Assembly (NCBI GenBank): GCA_946493765.1
Contig: CAMMAZ010000029.1
Coordinates: 1 to 34,204, forward strand
DNA length: 34,204 bases
Direction: 5' to 3'
Origin: an uncultured Clostridia bacterium
GTDB lineage: Bacteria; Bacillota; Clostridia; Oscillospirales; Acutalibacteraceae
Shown here piece by piece: positions 23,733 through 32,827 of the stretch (position 1 is its first letter; each line of letters begins with the position of its first letter). A program made the translations under genes and the position numbers. The notes beneath the pieces are model-generated. The model had not been told where the DNA came from, did no database searches, and saw nothing but the letters and a program-made list of their open reading frames with translations.

Positions 23733-24632
23733 ATGAAAAAAGTATTTGCACTCATGCTCGCGGCAGTCATGATGATGGCAGTTTTGACATCCTGCGGCGG
23801 CGACAACGCGTCCGACACAACGACGACCGGCGCGAACGGCACAGAAGCACCAGCGGGATTGACTTCCGACATCTCGGTTATTGCCAGAGAAGAAGGTTCC
23901 GGCACGCGCGGCGCGTTTGTTGAACTGATGGGCGTTGTAGACGAAGAAGAAAACGACATCACAGTGGCAAGCGCTGAAATCACCAACAGCACATCGGTCA
24001 TGATGTCCACTGTTGCAGGCAATGTGAACGCTATCGGCTACATTTCCCTGGGCTCTTTGAATGATACGGTCAAAGCCGTGAAAGTTGACGGTGTTGCAGC
24101 GACAGTCGAAGACATCAACAACGGCAGCTACAAGGTTTCCCGTCCGTTCGTGATCGCGACAAAAGGCGAAGTGAGCGAACTGGCACAGGATTTCATCGAC
24201 TTCATCATGAGCAACGACGGTCAACAGATCATTGAAGACGAAGGCTATATCAAAGTGGAAGGCTCGGGCGAAGACTACACAGCATCCGGTCTGACCGGTA
24301 CCGTTTCGCTGGCAGGTTCCACTTCCGTTTCCCCGGTCATGGAGAAAATCGGCGACGCTTATAAAGCACTCAATGACGGTGTGACCATCGAGATTCAGCA
24401 GACCGGATCCGGCGCGGGTATCACCTCCACGATTGAAGGCGCTTGCGACATCGGTATGTCTTCCAGAGCGCTCAAAGAAGAAGAAATTGCCGAAGGTCTT
24501 GAGGCGACAACCATCGCAACAGACGGTATCGCGGTGATCGTCAACAACGACAACCCGATCGAAGATATCTCCAGTGAATCGATCAAAGAAATCTATCTGG
24601 GCAACGTCACCAATTGGGCAGATGTCAAATAA
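23733..24632 (+). CDS. pstS: phosphate-binding lipoprotein PstS, circularly permuted
   Basis: 299 residues with an AGGAGG site. The lipoprotein signal ends in LTSC (Cys21), followed by a Thr/Ala-rich linker. The mature protein is in permuted order. Residues 46-173 (VIAREEGSGTRGAFVELMG, NAIGYISLGSLNDTVKAVKVDG, YKVSRPF, FIDFIMSNDGQQIIEDEGYI) are what normally forms the second half of PstS. Residues 188-299 (TGTVSLAGSTSVSPVMEKI, QQTGSGAGITSTIEGACDIGMSSRALKEEE, DGIAVIVNNDNP, IYLGNVTNWADVK) are what normally forms the first half. Phosphate contacts (GSTSVSP, GSGTRG, SSR) are all kept, so it should bind phosphate. It acts on the outer membrane face as the receptor of the PstCAB importer. Confidence 0.93.
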   Translation: MKKVFALMLAAVMMMAVLTSCGGDNASDTTTTGANGTEAPAGLTSDISVIAREEGSGTRGAFVELMGVVDEEENDITVASAEITNSTSVMMSTVAGNVNAIGYISLGSLNDTVKAVKVDGVAATVEDINNGSYKVSRPFVIATKGEVSELAQDFIDFIMSNDGQQIIEDEGYIKVEGSGEDYTASGLTGTVSLAGSTSVSPVMEKIGDAYKALNDGVTIEIQQTGSGAGITSTIEGACDIGMSSRALKEEEIAEGLEATTIATDGIAVIVNNDNPIEDISSESIKEIYLGNVTNWADVK

Positions 24633-24666
24633 GAAAATTTAAAGGAATAACAACGTCAAGGAAAGA

Positions 24667-24696
24667 GGGCGCGGAGGCATTTTGTGCCTCCCGCCC
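24667..24696 (+). other. intercistronic hairpin between pstS and pstC
   Basis: A GC-rich 12-bp stem with one bulged C (GGGCG, GGAGGCA with TGCCTCC, CGCCC) and a 5-nt loop has no T run. Such stems after a binding-protein gene usually protect the upstream mRNA and lower downstream expression. Confidence 0.7.
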
Positions 24697-24749
24697 CATG
24701 TGCATATACAGCGAAGTTTGGTTCGCGCGAAAAGGTTTGGAGTTAACAT

Positions 24750-25610
24750 ATGAGAAAATATAAAGAATCGTTGATGCGGATTGTGTTTATGCTCTGCGCC
24801 TGTTTTTCGATTTTCGCAGTGGCGATGATCTGCATTTTTCTGTTTGCCAACGGCGTTCCGGCAATTGCGGAGATTGGCGCCGGAAAGTTTTTAGGCGGCA
24901 CGGTATGGCGTCCGCTGCAGGATTTGTTCGGCATTTTGCCGATGATCGTCGGCAGCATCTATGTAACAGCCGGGGCGATCATCGTCGGCGTGCCGATCGG
25001 GATCTTCTGCGCAGTATTTATGGCGAGATTTTGTCCCAAAAGACTGCATCGTTTTTTAAAGCCGGCGATTGAACTGCTGGCGGGCATTCCGTCGATTGTC
25101 TATGGCTTTTTCGGACTTGTGGTGATTGTGCCGGTCATGCAGAAGATTTTCGGCGGATCCGGTAAAAGCATTTTGACCGCGTCGATTTTGCTCGGCATCA
25201 TGATTTTGCCGACCATCATCGGGGTTGCGGAATCTGCGCTGCGCGCGGTTCCCGACAGCTATTATGAAGGGGCGCTCGCCCTTGGCGCCACCCATGAACG
25301 CAGTGTGTTCAAGGCGGTTTTGCCTGCGGCAAAATCCGGTATTATGGCGGGTGTGGTGTTGGGTATCGGCCGTGCGATCGGCGAGACGATGGCGGTGGTC
25401 ATGGTCGCCGGGAACATGGCGGTCATGCCGGACAGTATTTTGGACGGCGTGCGCACGCTGACCGCCAACGTTGTTTTGGAGATGGGTTATGCCACAGGTT
25501 TACACCGCGACGCGCTGATTGCAACGGCGGTGGTGCTGTTTGTGTTTATTCTGATCATCAACCTGTCTTTTTCATTACTCAAGGGGAAAGGACGTGCCAA
25601 CAATGGATAA
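24750..25610 (+). CDS. pstC: phosphate ABC transporter permease PstC
   Basis: 286 residues, six membrane helices. PLQDLFGILPMIVGSIYVTAGAIIVGVPIGIF and the cytoplasmic coupling loop around DSYYEGALALGATHERSVFKAVLPAAKSGIMAGVVLGIGRAIGETMAVVMVAGN match PstC. AGIPSIVYGFFG is conserved in both Pst permeases. Forms the channel with PstA. Confidence 0.95.
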   Translation: MRKYKESLMRIVFMLCACFSIFAVAMICIFLFANGVPAIAEIGAGKFLGGTVWRPLQDLFGILPMIVGSIYVTAGAIIVGVPIGIFCAVFMARFCPKRLHRFLKPAIELLAGIPSIVYGFFGLVVIVPVMQKIFGGSGKSILTASILLGIMILPTIIGVAESALRAVPDSYYEGALALGATHERSVFKAVLPAAKSGIMAGVVLGIGRAIGETMAVVMVAGNMAVMPDSILDGVRTLTANVVLEMGYATGLHRDALIATAVVLFVFILIINLSFSLLKGKGRANNG

Positions 25611-26484
25611 AACAGCTAGCAAAGCGATTAATGTGCGTTCCTTCCGGCAGAAATGGAAGGATTACCGCCGGCATCCCGGTTCGTTGATTTTGTTTCTTTT
25701 GGTTTGTTTGGCGGCGTTGATTACCCTGGCGGTGCTTTTCTTCCTGGTTGTCTATATTCTGGTGATGGGCATTCCGAATCTTAAACCTTCATTGTTCGCA
25801 TGGGAATATAACAGCACCAACGTTTCCATGACGCCGGCGATCATCAACACCGTCATCATGATGGTCATCACGTTGTTAATCGCGGTGCCGCTTGGTATTT
25901 GTTCTTCGGTCTACATGGTCGAATATGCAAAGCGCGGAAGCAAACTGGTCAGGGTGGTGCGGGTAACCACCGAGACGCTGCAGGGTATTCCGTCGATTGT
26001 TTTCGGCCTGTTTGGATTTCTAGTTTTTGTTTTGTTATTTAAATGGGATTATTCTTTGATCGCAGGCGCGCTCACACTGGCGATTATGGTGCTGCCCGTG
26101 ATTATGCGTACCACCGAAGAAGCGTTGCTTGCGGTTCCCGACTCTTACAGGGAAGGAAGCTTCGGACTGGGCGCCGGTCGGCTTCGCACCGTGTTCAAAG
26201 TGGTGCTGCCCAGCGCCGTTCCGGGTATTTTGGCAGGCATTATTCTGAGTATCGGCCGTATTGTCGGTGAGACGGCGGCGTTGATCTTTACCGCCGGCAC
26301 CGTGGCGGAACTGCCCACCAGTCTGACCTCCTCCACCAGAACCCTTGCGGTGCATATGTATGCGCTGCTCAACGAAGGACTTTATGTCGAGGAAGCCTAT
26401 GCTACCGCAGTTGTGCTGCTGGTCGTCGTTTTGATTATCAACCTGATCTCTTCGGCGCTCGGAAGAAAGATCGCGAGAAACTAG
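25603..26484 (+). CDS. pstA: phosphate ABC transporter permease PstA
   Basis: 293 residues from the ATG at 25603, overlapping the pstC stop by 8 nt; a GTG three codons earlier is an alternative. Six membrane helices; MTPAIINTVIMMVITLLIAVPLGICSSVYMVEYA, QGIPSIVFGLFGFLVFV and the coupling loop DSYREGSFGLGAGRLRTVFKVVLPSAVPGILAGIILSIGRIVGETAALIFTAG are typical of PstA. A 30-residue cytoplasmic N-terminus precedes the first helix. Confidence 0.94.
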   Translation: MDKTASKAINVRSFRQKWKDYRRHPGSLILFLLVCLAALITLAVLFFLVVYILVMGIPNLKPSLFAWEYNSTNVSMTPAIINTVIMMVITLLIAVPLGICSSVYMVEYAKRGSKLVRVVRVTTETLQGIPSIVFGLFGFLVFVLLFKWDYSLIAGALTLAIMVLPVIMRTTEEALLAVPDSYREGSFGLGAGRLRTVFKVVLPSAVPGILAGIILSIGRIVGETAALIFTAGTVAELPTSLTSSTRTLAVHMYALLNEGLYVEEAYATAVVLLVVVLIINLISSALGRKIARN

Positions 26485-26505
26485 CGCGAAAGGAAGGTAA
26501 AAATT

Positions 26506-27255
26506 TTGGATAAATTCACAATTAAAAATTTAGACCTGTATTATGACAGTTTCAAAGCCTTAAAAGGAATCAATTTAAATATTCCGGCCAATCAGATCAC
26601 GGCGCTGATCGGACCGTCCGGCTGCGGAAAATCAACGCTGCTCAAAAGCTTAAATCGGATGAATGATCTGGTCGAAGGCTGTAAAATCACCGGGCAGGTG
26701 CTGCTCGACGGGGAAGACATCTATGGGGATATGGACGTCAACCTGCTGCGCAAACGCGCGGGGATGGTGTTCCAAAAACCAAATCCTTTCCCGATGAGCG
26801 TTTATGATAACATCGCATTCGGTCCGCGCACCCACGGCATCCGTTCCAAGGCGAAGCTGGATGAAATCGTCGAAACATCGCTGAAAAATGCGGCGATCTG
26901 GGACGAAGTGAAAGACCGTCTGAAAAAATCGGCGCTGGGACTGTCCGGCGGTCAGCAGCAACGGCTTTGCATTGCAAGGGCGCTTGCAGTGCAGCCGGAG
27001 GTCATTTTAATGGATGAACCGACCTCCGCGCTGGATCCGATTTCAACTTCTAAGATCGAAGACCTTGTCATGGAGCTGAAAAAGGAGTATACTATTATTA
27101 TCGTCACGCATAATATGCAGCAGGCGGCGCGTATTTCCGACAAAACCGCCTTTTTCCTGCTGGGCGAGGTCATTGAGTTCAACGACACGGAAAAAATCTT
27201 TTCCATGCCGGAAGATAAACGGACAGAAGATTATATTACAGGGAGGTTCGGATAA
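26506..27255 (+). CDS. pstB: phosphate ABC transporter ATPase PstB
   Basis: 249 residues from a TTG start at 26506, with AGGAAGG 8 nt upstream. It has Walker [11 protein letters not shown]-loop [20 protein letters not shown] (the PNPFP sequence is characteristic of PstB), signature [16 protein letters not shown], Walker [13 protein letters not shown] and H-loop [12 protein letters not shown]. It drives phosphate uptake through PstCA. Confidence 0.96.
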   Translation: MDKFTIKNLDLYYDSFKALKGINLNIPANQITALIGPSGCGKSTLLKSLNRMNDLVEGCKITGQVLLDGEDIYGDMDVNLLRKRAGMVFQKPNPFPMSVYDNIAFGPRTHGIRSKAKLDEIVETSLKNAAIWDEVKDRLKKSALGLSGGQQQRLCIARALAVQPEVILMDEPTSALDPISTSKIEDLVMELKKEYTIIIVTHNMQQAARISDKTAFFLLGEVIEFNDTEKIFSMPEDKRTEDYITGRFG

Positions 27256-27890
27256 TGCGCAACAAATTCGACGAGCAGCTTGAACGGCTGAATGTGGAAT
27301 TGATCAAAATGGGCGCGTTGTGTTCAGAAGCAATTTCAAAGGCAGTCAAAGCGCTTTTGGACCGCGATACCGAAATGATCGAAAAAGCCAAGGAAGCAGA
27401 TGAGGAGATCGATCGCAAAGAACGGGAGATCGAGGGCATGTGCATGCGTTTATTATTGCAGCAGCAACCGGTGGCGAGAGACCTGCGGGTAATTTCGTCG
27501 GCGTTGAAAATGATTTCCGATATGGAACGGATCGGCGATCAGGCGAGCGATATTGCGGAAATCGCAAAATATATCATCAGCGAGAACACCAACAGCGAAA
27601 CGCATATCAAGGATATGGCGAAAGAGGCTATCCAGATGGTGACCGACAGTATCGATTCCTTTGTGCACAAGGATTTGACAATGGCACAGAAAGTGATTGA
27701 TTATGACGATATTGTCGACCGGTATTTTGACAGGATCAAAACCGAATTGATTGCGCTGATCGCCAAAGACAACACCAAAGGTGAATATTATATTGATTTG
27801 TTGATGATCGCAAAATATCTTGAACGCATCGGCGATCACGCAACCAATATTGCCGAATGGGTAAAATATTCGATTGCAGGAGAGCACTAA
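27255..27890 (+). CDS. phoU: phosphate signalling protein PhoU
   Basis: 211 residues, starting in the TAATG overlap with pstB. It has two three-helix PhoU repeats, each with the metal-cluster ExxxD motif: LRVISSALKMISDMERIGDQASDIAEIAKYI, and LMIAKYLERIGDHATNIAEWVKYSI. It couples the transporter to the PhoR kinase and represses the regulon when phosphate is plentiful. Confidence 0.95.
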   Translation: MRNKFDEQLERLNVELIKMGALCSEAISKAVKALLDRDTEMIEKAKEADEEIDRKEREIEGMCMRLLLQQQPVARDLRVISSALKMISDMERIGDQASDIAEIAKYIISENTNSETHIKDMAKEAIQMVTDSIDSFVHKDLTMAQKVIDYDDIVDRYFDRIKTELIALIAKDNTKGEYYIDLLMIAKYLERIGDHATNIAEWVKYSIAGEH

Positions 27891-27937
27891 CTGCGGATTC
27901 TGGCAGATGCAGCGAATAAGAAAGGATGGTCAAAAGG

Positions 27938-28636
27938 ATGATTTATCTACTGGAGGATGACGGCAATATCCGCAACTTTGTTTTGTATGCGCTGAACAAC
28001 TCCGGATTTGAAGCAAAGGGCTTTGAGCTGCCGTCGGAACTATACGCGGCGCTGAAAACCGAAATTCCTTCCCTTTTGCTGTTGGATGTGATGCTGCCGG
28101 AGGAAGACGGACTGAGCGTTTTGAAAAAGCTGCGCACGCAAAAGGAAACGGCATCGCTTCCGATTATCATGTTAACAGCCAAAGATACCGAATATGACAA
28201 AGTGTCCGGTCTGGAAAGCGGTGCGGACGATTATGTCGCCAAACCTTTTGGCACCATGGAATTGATCGCGCGGATCAAAGCGCTCCTGCGGCGTGCAAAC
28301 GAGAAAAAAGACAAGATGGAATATCGAGTCGGCGGCTTGTATGTCGCGCCTTCGAAATATATTGTTAAGGCAGGCGGCAAGGATGTGTCGCTGACTTATA
28401 AAGAATTTGAACTGTTGTGCATGCTGATTCAAAATGAAGACACCGTTTTCACCCGTGACCGTATTTTGCAGGACATCTGGGGCTATGAGTTTGACGGTGA
28501 GAACCGGACAGTAGACGTGCATATCCGCACATTGCGCGCAAAGCTCGGTGAATGCGGAAATCTGATCCAGACCGTGCGCGGTATGGGTTATAAGCTGTCG
28601 GCAAACCAGTCAGCGGAATCGCAGGGGAAAGGTTGA
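27938..28636 (+). CDS. PhoP/PhoB-type response regulator
   Basis: 232 residues from the ATG at 27938 (MIYLLEDDGNIRNFVLYAL), with AAAGGA upstream; an ATG at 27926 gives four more residues but has poor spacing. The receiver domain has acidic residues E6-D8, phosphoacceptor D50 in LLLLDVMLPEEDG, and K in VAKPFG. The C-terminal OmpR/PhoB winged helix shows LTYKEFELLCMLIQNEDTVFTRDRILQDIWGYEFDGENRTVDVHIRTLRAKLG. Position directly after phoU and before a PhoR-like kinase supports control of the pst operon and the TTAACA array. Confidence 0.92.
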   Translation: MIYLLEDDGNIRNFVLYALNNSGFEAKGFELPSELYAALKTEIPSLLLLDVMLPEEDGLSVLKKLRTQKETASLPIIMLTAKDTEYDKVSGLESGADDYVAKPFGTMELIARIKALLRRANEKKDKMEYRVGGLYVAPSKYIVKAGGKDVSLTYKEFELLCMLIQNEDTVFTRDRILQDIWGYEFDGENRTVDVHIRTLRAKLGECGNLIQTVRGMGYKLSANQSAESQGKG

Positions 28637-28645
28637 TGCGTTTTT

Positions 28646-30307
28646 ATGTCGAAAAAAATATTTAAAGGTATTTTTCTGGTATCTTTTTTAACGCTGGTCG
28701 CTTGTCTTGCGCTGATTATGGGCGTTTTATACCAATATTTCGGCGATGAACTGCAAACAGAACTGAGAAATGAAGCGTCGTTTGTGGCGCAGGGTGTTGA
28801 AGCGTCAGGAGAGGATTATTTTGCGGACATGCCGGCATCCAAAGCGCGGGTGACTTGGATCGACGCGTCGGGCGACGTTCTGTTTGATTCGGTAGCGGAT
28901 GAAACCACCATGGAAAACCACAGTGACCGCCAGGAATTTATCGACGCGAAAGAATTGGGCGTGGGAGAAGCCACACGTTATTCCGGAACATTGGCGGAAA
29001 AAACCGTTTATTATGCGATGCGATTATCTGATGGGACGGTTATCCGTGTTTCCACCACCCAGTCCACCGTTTGGTCGCTGCTGGTGAGTATGCTGCAGCC
29101 GATCATGATCGTGCTTGCGGTTTCGATCGTTCTATCGGGTATTCTGGCCTCGAAAATGGCAAAGCATATTGTCAAACCGATCAACGCCATCGATTTGGAC
29201 CAGCCGGATCTGGATCACGCCTATGAGGAAATTTCGCCGTTGCTTTTGAAAATCACGCGGCAGAATCAAACCATTCAACATCAAATGGATGAGCTCAGCC
29301 GTCAGCGGCATGAATTTTCGGTGATTACCGAAAATATGAATGAAGGTCTTGTCGTGATCGACAACATGACCGACGTGCTGTCCTATAATTCCGCGGCGCA
29401 GCGGCTGCTGGGCGGGAAGATCACCGAAGACGCCAAAAGCGTTTTCGCACTCAACCGCAGCGAGACATTCCGCCGTGCGGTGGATAAGGCGCTTTCCGGG
29501 CAGCATGCGGAGGAACTGTTGAAAACCGGTTCGATGGTCTGCCGTGTGATTGCCAATCCCGTGCGGACCGACGGGACGGTCACCGGCGCGGTGCTGATCG
29601 TTTTTGATGTGACCCAGGCGGAGGAAAACGAAGCGATCCGCCGGGAATTCACCTCCAACGTTTCGCATGAACTGAAAACACCGCTGACTTCGATTTTCGG
29701 CATCTCCGAGATGCTCAAAAACGGTATCGTCAAACCGGAAGATGTGAAGAAATTCGGCAAGGATATCAACGACGAGACCGGTCGGTTGATCACACTGGTC
29801 AACGATATTATCCGTTTGTCGCAATTGGATGAAAACAAATTTGCCGATGAAAAGCAGCCGGTGGATCTGTATGAAACGGCGAAAAGCGTTATCAAACAGC
29901 TCCAAAACTATGCGGGCGACAACAAAGTGTCACTGGAACTGTTCGGCGAACACTGCAAGGTCAATGGTATTCCGACCGTTTTGGATGAAATGGTTTATAA
30001 CCTGTGCGATAACGCGATCAAGTATAATAAAGAAAACGGTTCTGTTAGAATCAGTGTTGAAGAAACGGATGACGCGATTGTTTTAACGGTGAAAGATACC
30101 GGTATCGGTATTCCAAAAGAGGATTTGAACCGTGTGTTTGAACGGTTTTACCGGGTGGATAAAAGCCATTCCAAAAAAATCGGCGGCACCGGACTTGGCC
30201 TTTCGATTGTCAAACATGCGGCGGCCTGTCATGACGCGTCGCTGCAAATCGACAGCCGTGTCGATGAAGGAACCACCATTTCCGTTGCTTTTCCAAAGTT
30301 AAAATAA
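28646..30307 (+). CDS. PhoR-type sensor histidine kinase
   Basis: 553 residues. Membrane helices at about 8-28 and 150-172 flank an extracellular sensor domain (ELRNEASFVAQGVEASGEDYF to YYAMRLSDGTVIRVSTTQ). A HAMP-like linker and a PAS domain (FSVITENMNEGLVVIDNMTDVLSYNSAAQRLLG) follow. Then come the HisKA box FTSNVSHELKTPLTSI with phosphoacceptor His341, and an HATPase domain with N-box NLCDNAIKYN, G1 DTGIGIP, F-box FERFYRVD and G2 GGTGLGLSIVKH. It phosphorylates the adjacent regulator. Starts 9 nt after the regulator's stop. Confidence 0.92.
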   Translation: MSKKIFKGIFLVSFLTLVACLALIMGVLYQYFGDELQTELRNEASFVAQGVEASGEDYFADMPASKARVTWIDASGDVLFDSVADETTMENHSDRQEFIDAKELGVGEATRYSGTLAEKTVYYAMRLSDGTVIRVSTTQSTVWSLLVSMLQPIMIVLAVSIVLSGILASKMAKHIVKPINAIDLDQPDLDHAYEEISPLLLKITRQNQTIQHQMDELSRQRHEFSVITENMNEGLVVIDNMTDVLSYNSAAQRLLGGKITEDAKSVFALNRSETFRRAVDKALSGQHAEELLKTGSMVCRVIANPVRTDGTVTGAVLIVFDVTQAEENEAIRREFTSNVSHELKTPLTSIFGISEMLKNGIVKPEDVKKFGKDINDETGRLITLVNDIIRLSQLDENKFADEKQPVDLYETAKSVIKQLQNYAGDNKVSLELFGEHCKVNGIPTVLDEMVYNLCDNAIKYNKENGSVRISVEETDDAIVLTVKDTGIGIPKEDLNRVFERFYRVDKSHSKKIGGTGLGLSIVKHAAACHDASLQIDSRVDEGTTISVAFPKLK

Positions 30308-30335
30308 AATGTCCGGCGGCAGCCCGTCGGACTGA

Positions 30336-30376
30336 AAAAAGAAGATCGGGGGCGAATTTTCGTCCCCGATCTTTAT
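30336..30376. terminator. bidirectional terminator between convergent operons
   Basis: A 10-bp perfect stem AAGATCGGGG/CCCCGATCTT, extended inward by G-T, C-G and G-C pairs, has an A run before and a T run after. A weaker hairpin GTCCG/CGGAC lies just before it at 30311-30332. Confidence 0.85.
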
Positions 30377-30380
30377 CGTT

Positions 30381-31175
30381 TTATAACACCTTGGATAAAA
30401 AGTCTTTGAGCCTTGGATTTTGCGGATGTTCAAAAAAGTCTTTCGGATTGTTCTCTTCCAAAATTCTGCCCTCGTCCATAAAAATCACCCGGGTCGCCAC
30501 TTCACGGGCAAATCCCATTTCATGGGTAACGACGACCATTGTCATCCCCTGGTTTGCCAGGTCCTTCATCAATTCCAGCACTTCGCCGACCATTTCCGGG
30601 TCGAGCGCGGAAGTCGGTTCATCGAACAAAATCACGTCGGGCTGCATCGCAAGCGAACGCACGATCGCAACACGCTGCTTTTGCCCGCCGGATAAAAGGG
30701 AAGGATAAACATCCGCTTTATCCTGCAAACCGATGCGGGCCAACAGCTCCATGGCCTGTGCATGTGCCTGCGCTTTGATTTCCTTCACGGATTTGATCGG
30801 TTCCGCCGGCTGTTTCCCAAACAGTTTCTGCCGAATTCCGGCGCGCCGTTTTTTCTTTTCAACATAGACCGGCGCCAACATGATATTTTCAATAACGGTT
30901 TTGTTGTTAAACAGATTAAAATGCTGGAACACCATGCCCATTTTCTGGCGATGAATGTTGATATTGACCGACATGTCGGCAATATCCACGCCGTTGAAAA
31001 TCACCTGTCCGGAAGTGGGATCCTCCATGCAGTTCAGGCAGCGCAAAAAGGTGCTTTTTCCGGAACCGGAGGGGCCGACAATGACCACTTTTTCGCCTTT
31101 TTCGATCTTGATGTTGATATCTTTGAGGACGTGGAGACTGCCAAAGCTTTTGTTCAGATTAATGGTTTCGATCAC
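30381..31175 (-). CDS. polar amino acid ABC transporter ATPase
   Basis: 264 residues from a GTG at 31175, with AAGGAG upstream, overlapping the permease end by 17 nt. It is of the GlnQ/ArtP type: Walker [11 protein letters not shown]-loop [24 protein letters not shown], signature [48 protein letters not shown] and [22 protein letters not shown]. An insert of about 25 residues ([20 protein letters not shown]) after the Q-loop is longer than in GlnQ. Powers uptake with the permease and binding protein upstream. Confidence 0.94.
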   Translation of the reverse strand: MIETINLNKSFGSLHVLKDINIKIEKGEKVVIVGPSGSGKSTFLRCLNCMEDPTSGQVIFNGVDIADMSVNINIHRQKMGMVFQHFNLFNNKTVIENIMLAPVYVEKKKRRAGIRQKLFGKQPAEPIKSVKEIKAQAHAQAMELLARIGLQDKADVYPSLLSGGQKQRVAIVRSLAMQPDVILFDEPTSALDPEMVGEVLELMKDLANQGMTMVVVTHEMGFAREVATRVIFMDEGRILEENNPKDFFEHPQNPRLKDFLSKVL

Positions 31176-31869
31176 TTTTTCTCAGACTCCTTTCCAGCAA
31201 TTTGATGAGCAGACTGATAACCAGCACCAGCACAATATAAATCAACGCCATCACGAGGTAAGGCACCATAAATTCATAGCTGCTGCTGCCCATATTGTTA
31301 AACGCGACATACAGATCCGTCGCTCCGACAAAGCTGACGACCGAAGTTTCCTTAATCAACGCGATAAACTCGTTGCCCATGGTCGGCAGGATGTTTTTGA
31401 CTGCCTGTGGGATCACGATGCGCAGCATGGTGGTGCTGTAGCTCAGTCCCACCGAACGGCCGCCTTCCATCTGCCCGGGATCGACCGATAAAATACCGCC
31501 GCGCATGATCTCGGAAATATAAGCGCCGCTGTTGAGTCCGAACACCCATGTCGCTACCGTGACGGAATCCATCCGGATGCCCAATAGCGGCAGCAGCACA
31601 TAGTAGAACACCAGCAGCTGCACCACCATCGGCGTGCCACGGAAAAAGCCGACATAAACACTGCAGATGCCGTTTAAGACTTTGGGCAGCGTTTTATATT
31701 TCGGCAGCACCCGCACCGCCGCGATCAGCGTTCCGATCACAATACCCAAAAGCAAGCCTAAAATCGCGATCAAAAGGGTGTTTTTTAAGCCTTCGATCAC
31801 TGTTTTATAACCGCCGCCGTCGATAAATACGTTTAAAAACGTTTCAATTTTTTTATCAAAATTACCCAT
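31159..31869 (-). CDS. polar amino acid ABC transporter permease
   Basis: 236 residues, His/Glu/Gln/Arg family permease with about five membrane helices. [125 protein letters not shown] are the conserved blocks, including the ATPase-coupling loop. AAGGAT lies 8 nt before the ATG. As the only permease gene here, it would work as a homodimer. Confidence 0.94.
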   Translation of the reverse strand: MGNFDKKIETFLNVFIDGGGYKTVIEGLKNTLLIAILGLLLGIVIGTLIAAVRVLPKYKTLPKVLNGICSVYVGFFRGTPMVVQLLVFYYVLLPLLGIRMDSVTVATWVFGLNSGAYISEIMRGGILSVDPGQMEGGRSVGLSYSTTMLRIVIPQAVKNILPTMGNEFIALIKETSVVSFVGATDLYVAFNNMGSSSYEFMVPYLVMALIYIVLVLVISLLIKLLERSLRKSDRNH

Positions 31870-31898
31870 AATTTAAAATCCTTCAGACACAAACAATG

Positions 31899-31918
31899 CC
31901 CCACCGCTGCCGGTGGGG
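31899..31918 (-). other. intercistronic hairpin after the binding-protein gene
   Basis: An 8-bp stem CCCCACCG/CGGTGGGG with a 4-nt loop and no T run lies between the binding protein and the permease. This is the same placement as the hairpin after pstS and a likely mRNA-stabilising stem. Confidence 0.7.
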
Positions 31919-31935
31919 TCGATTGTCAGCGTTTA

Positions 31936-32784
31936 TTATGCCAGTTCGTTGATTGATTCGGTGATGAATCTTGCCGGTTCGGAATCGATGATCACATAGT
32001 CAATGTTGCCGTTGATCATATCCTGCACTGCCAGTGATCCGTTTTTATAGCCTGTGCAGGTCACACCAAATCCGTCGAAATCCCATTCTTCATCGCCGGA
32101 AACATATTTCTGACCGGTCGTGCCGTTTTGCACGCCGATGGTTGTATCTTTATCTTTGGTTTTCAGAATTTCTTCCACATCCGCTGCGGTTTTGCAGTCG
32201 TCGAACTCGGTGTTGTCACTGGGAACGATGAGTTTTTGCGCCGCTTTGTAATAGGGATCTGAGAAGGTCACATATTCCTGCCGCTGCTCATTGATGGTGA
32301 GCCCCGCCATAGCGATGTCGCATTTGTGCTGACCGACAGACAGGCAGACCGCGTCGAAATCCATGTGCTGGATGACCAGTTCCTTGCCAAGTTTTTCGGC
32401 GAGCAGCGAAGCGATTTCCATGTCGATGCCAAGAAAGCTTTCCCCGTCTTTATATTCAAACGGTTCAAATGCCGCGTTTGTCGCGACAACCAGCTGATCT
32501 TTACTTGTGTCCAGCGTTGCCGACTGCACCGGTGTGGGTGTGCCGTCGCCAAAATATTTGTTGCAGATTTCTTCAAATTGGCCGTTGTCCATGATTTCTT
32601 GGATGAATGCATTGACATCCTCCAGCAGTTCCGGCTGATCTTTGTCGACGCCGAACGCATAGTCTTCATTTGTCAACTCGATGTCGATGACCTTTGCCGT
32701 ATTGCTCTTTCCGCAGCCCGCAAAAGCTGTTGCCATCAGCGCTGCCGCCATGACAACACACATGATTTTTAAAATGGTTTTCAT
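31936..32784 (-). CDS. amino acid-binding lipoprotein, circularly permuted
   Basis: 282 residues; AAGGAG precedes the ATG. The lipoprotein signal ends FAGC (Cys24). Residues 31-80 (KVIDIELTNEDYAFGVDKDQ, ELLEDVNAFIQEIMDNGQFEEICNKYFGDG) are the segment that normally ends this family (SBP_bac_3). After a linker (81-96), the usual N-terminus begins at residue 97 (QLVVATNAAFEPFEYKDGESFLGIDMEIASLLAEKLG), followed by MDFDAV, CDIAMAGLTINEQRQEYVTFSDPYYKAAQKLIV and TTIGVQNGTTGQKY. The chain ends at IDYVIIDSEPARFITESINELA, exactly where the moved piece would continue. Ligand-site residues (FEPFEY, AGLT, R168, D176) are kept, so it should bind a polar amino acid and deliver it to the adjacent permease. 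Confidence 0.93.
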   Translation of the reverse strand: MKTILKIMCVVMAAALMATAFAGCGKSNTAKVIDIELTNEDYAFGVDKDQPELLEDVNAFIQEIMDNGQFEEICNKYFGDGTPTPVQSATLDTSKDQLVVATNAAFEPFEYKDGESFLGIDMEIASLLAEKLGKELVIQHMDFDAVCLSVGQHKCDIAMAGLTINEQRQEYVTFSDPYYKAAQKLIVPSDNTEFDDCKTAADVEEILKTKDKDTTIGVQNGTTGQKYVSGDEEWDFDGFGVTCTGYKNGSLAVQDMINGNIDYVIIDSEPARFITESINELA

Positions 32785-32827
32785 TTTTCATACTCTCCTT
32801 TTGATTGAAATTTTTAGATTGTGCTTT

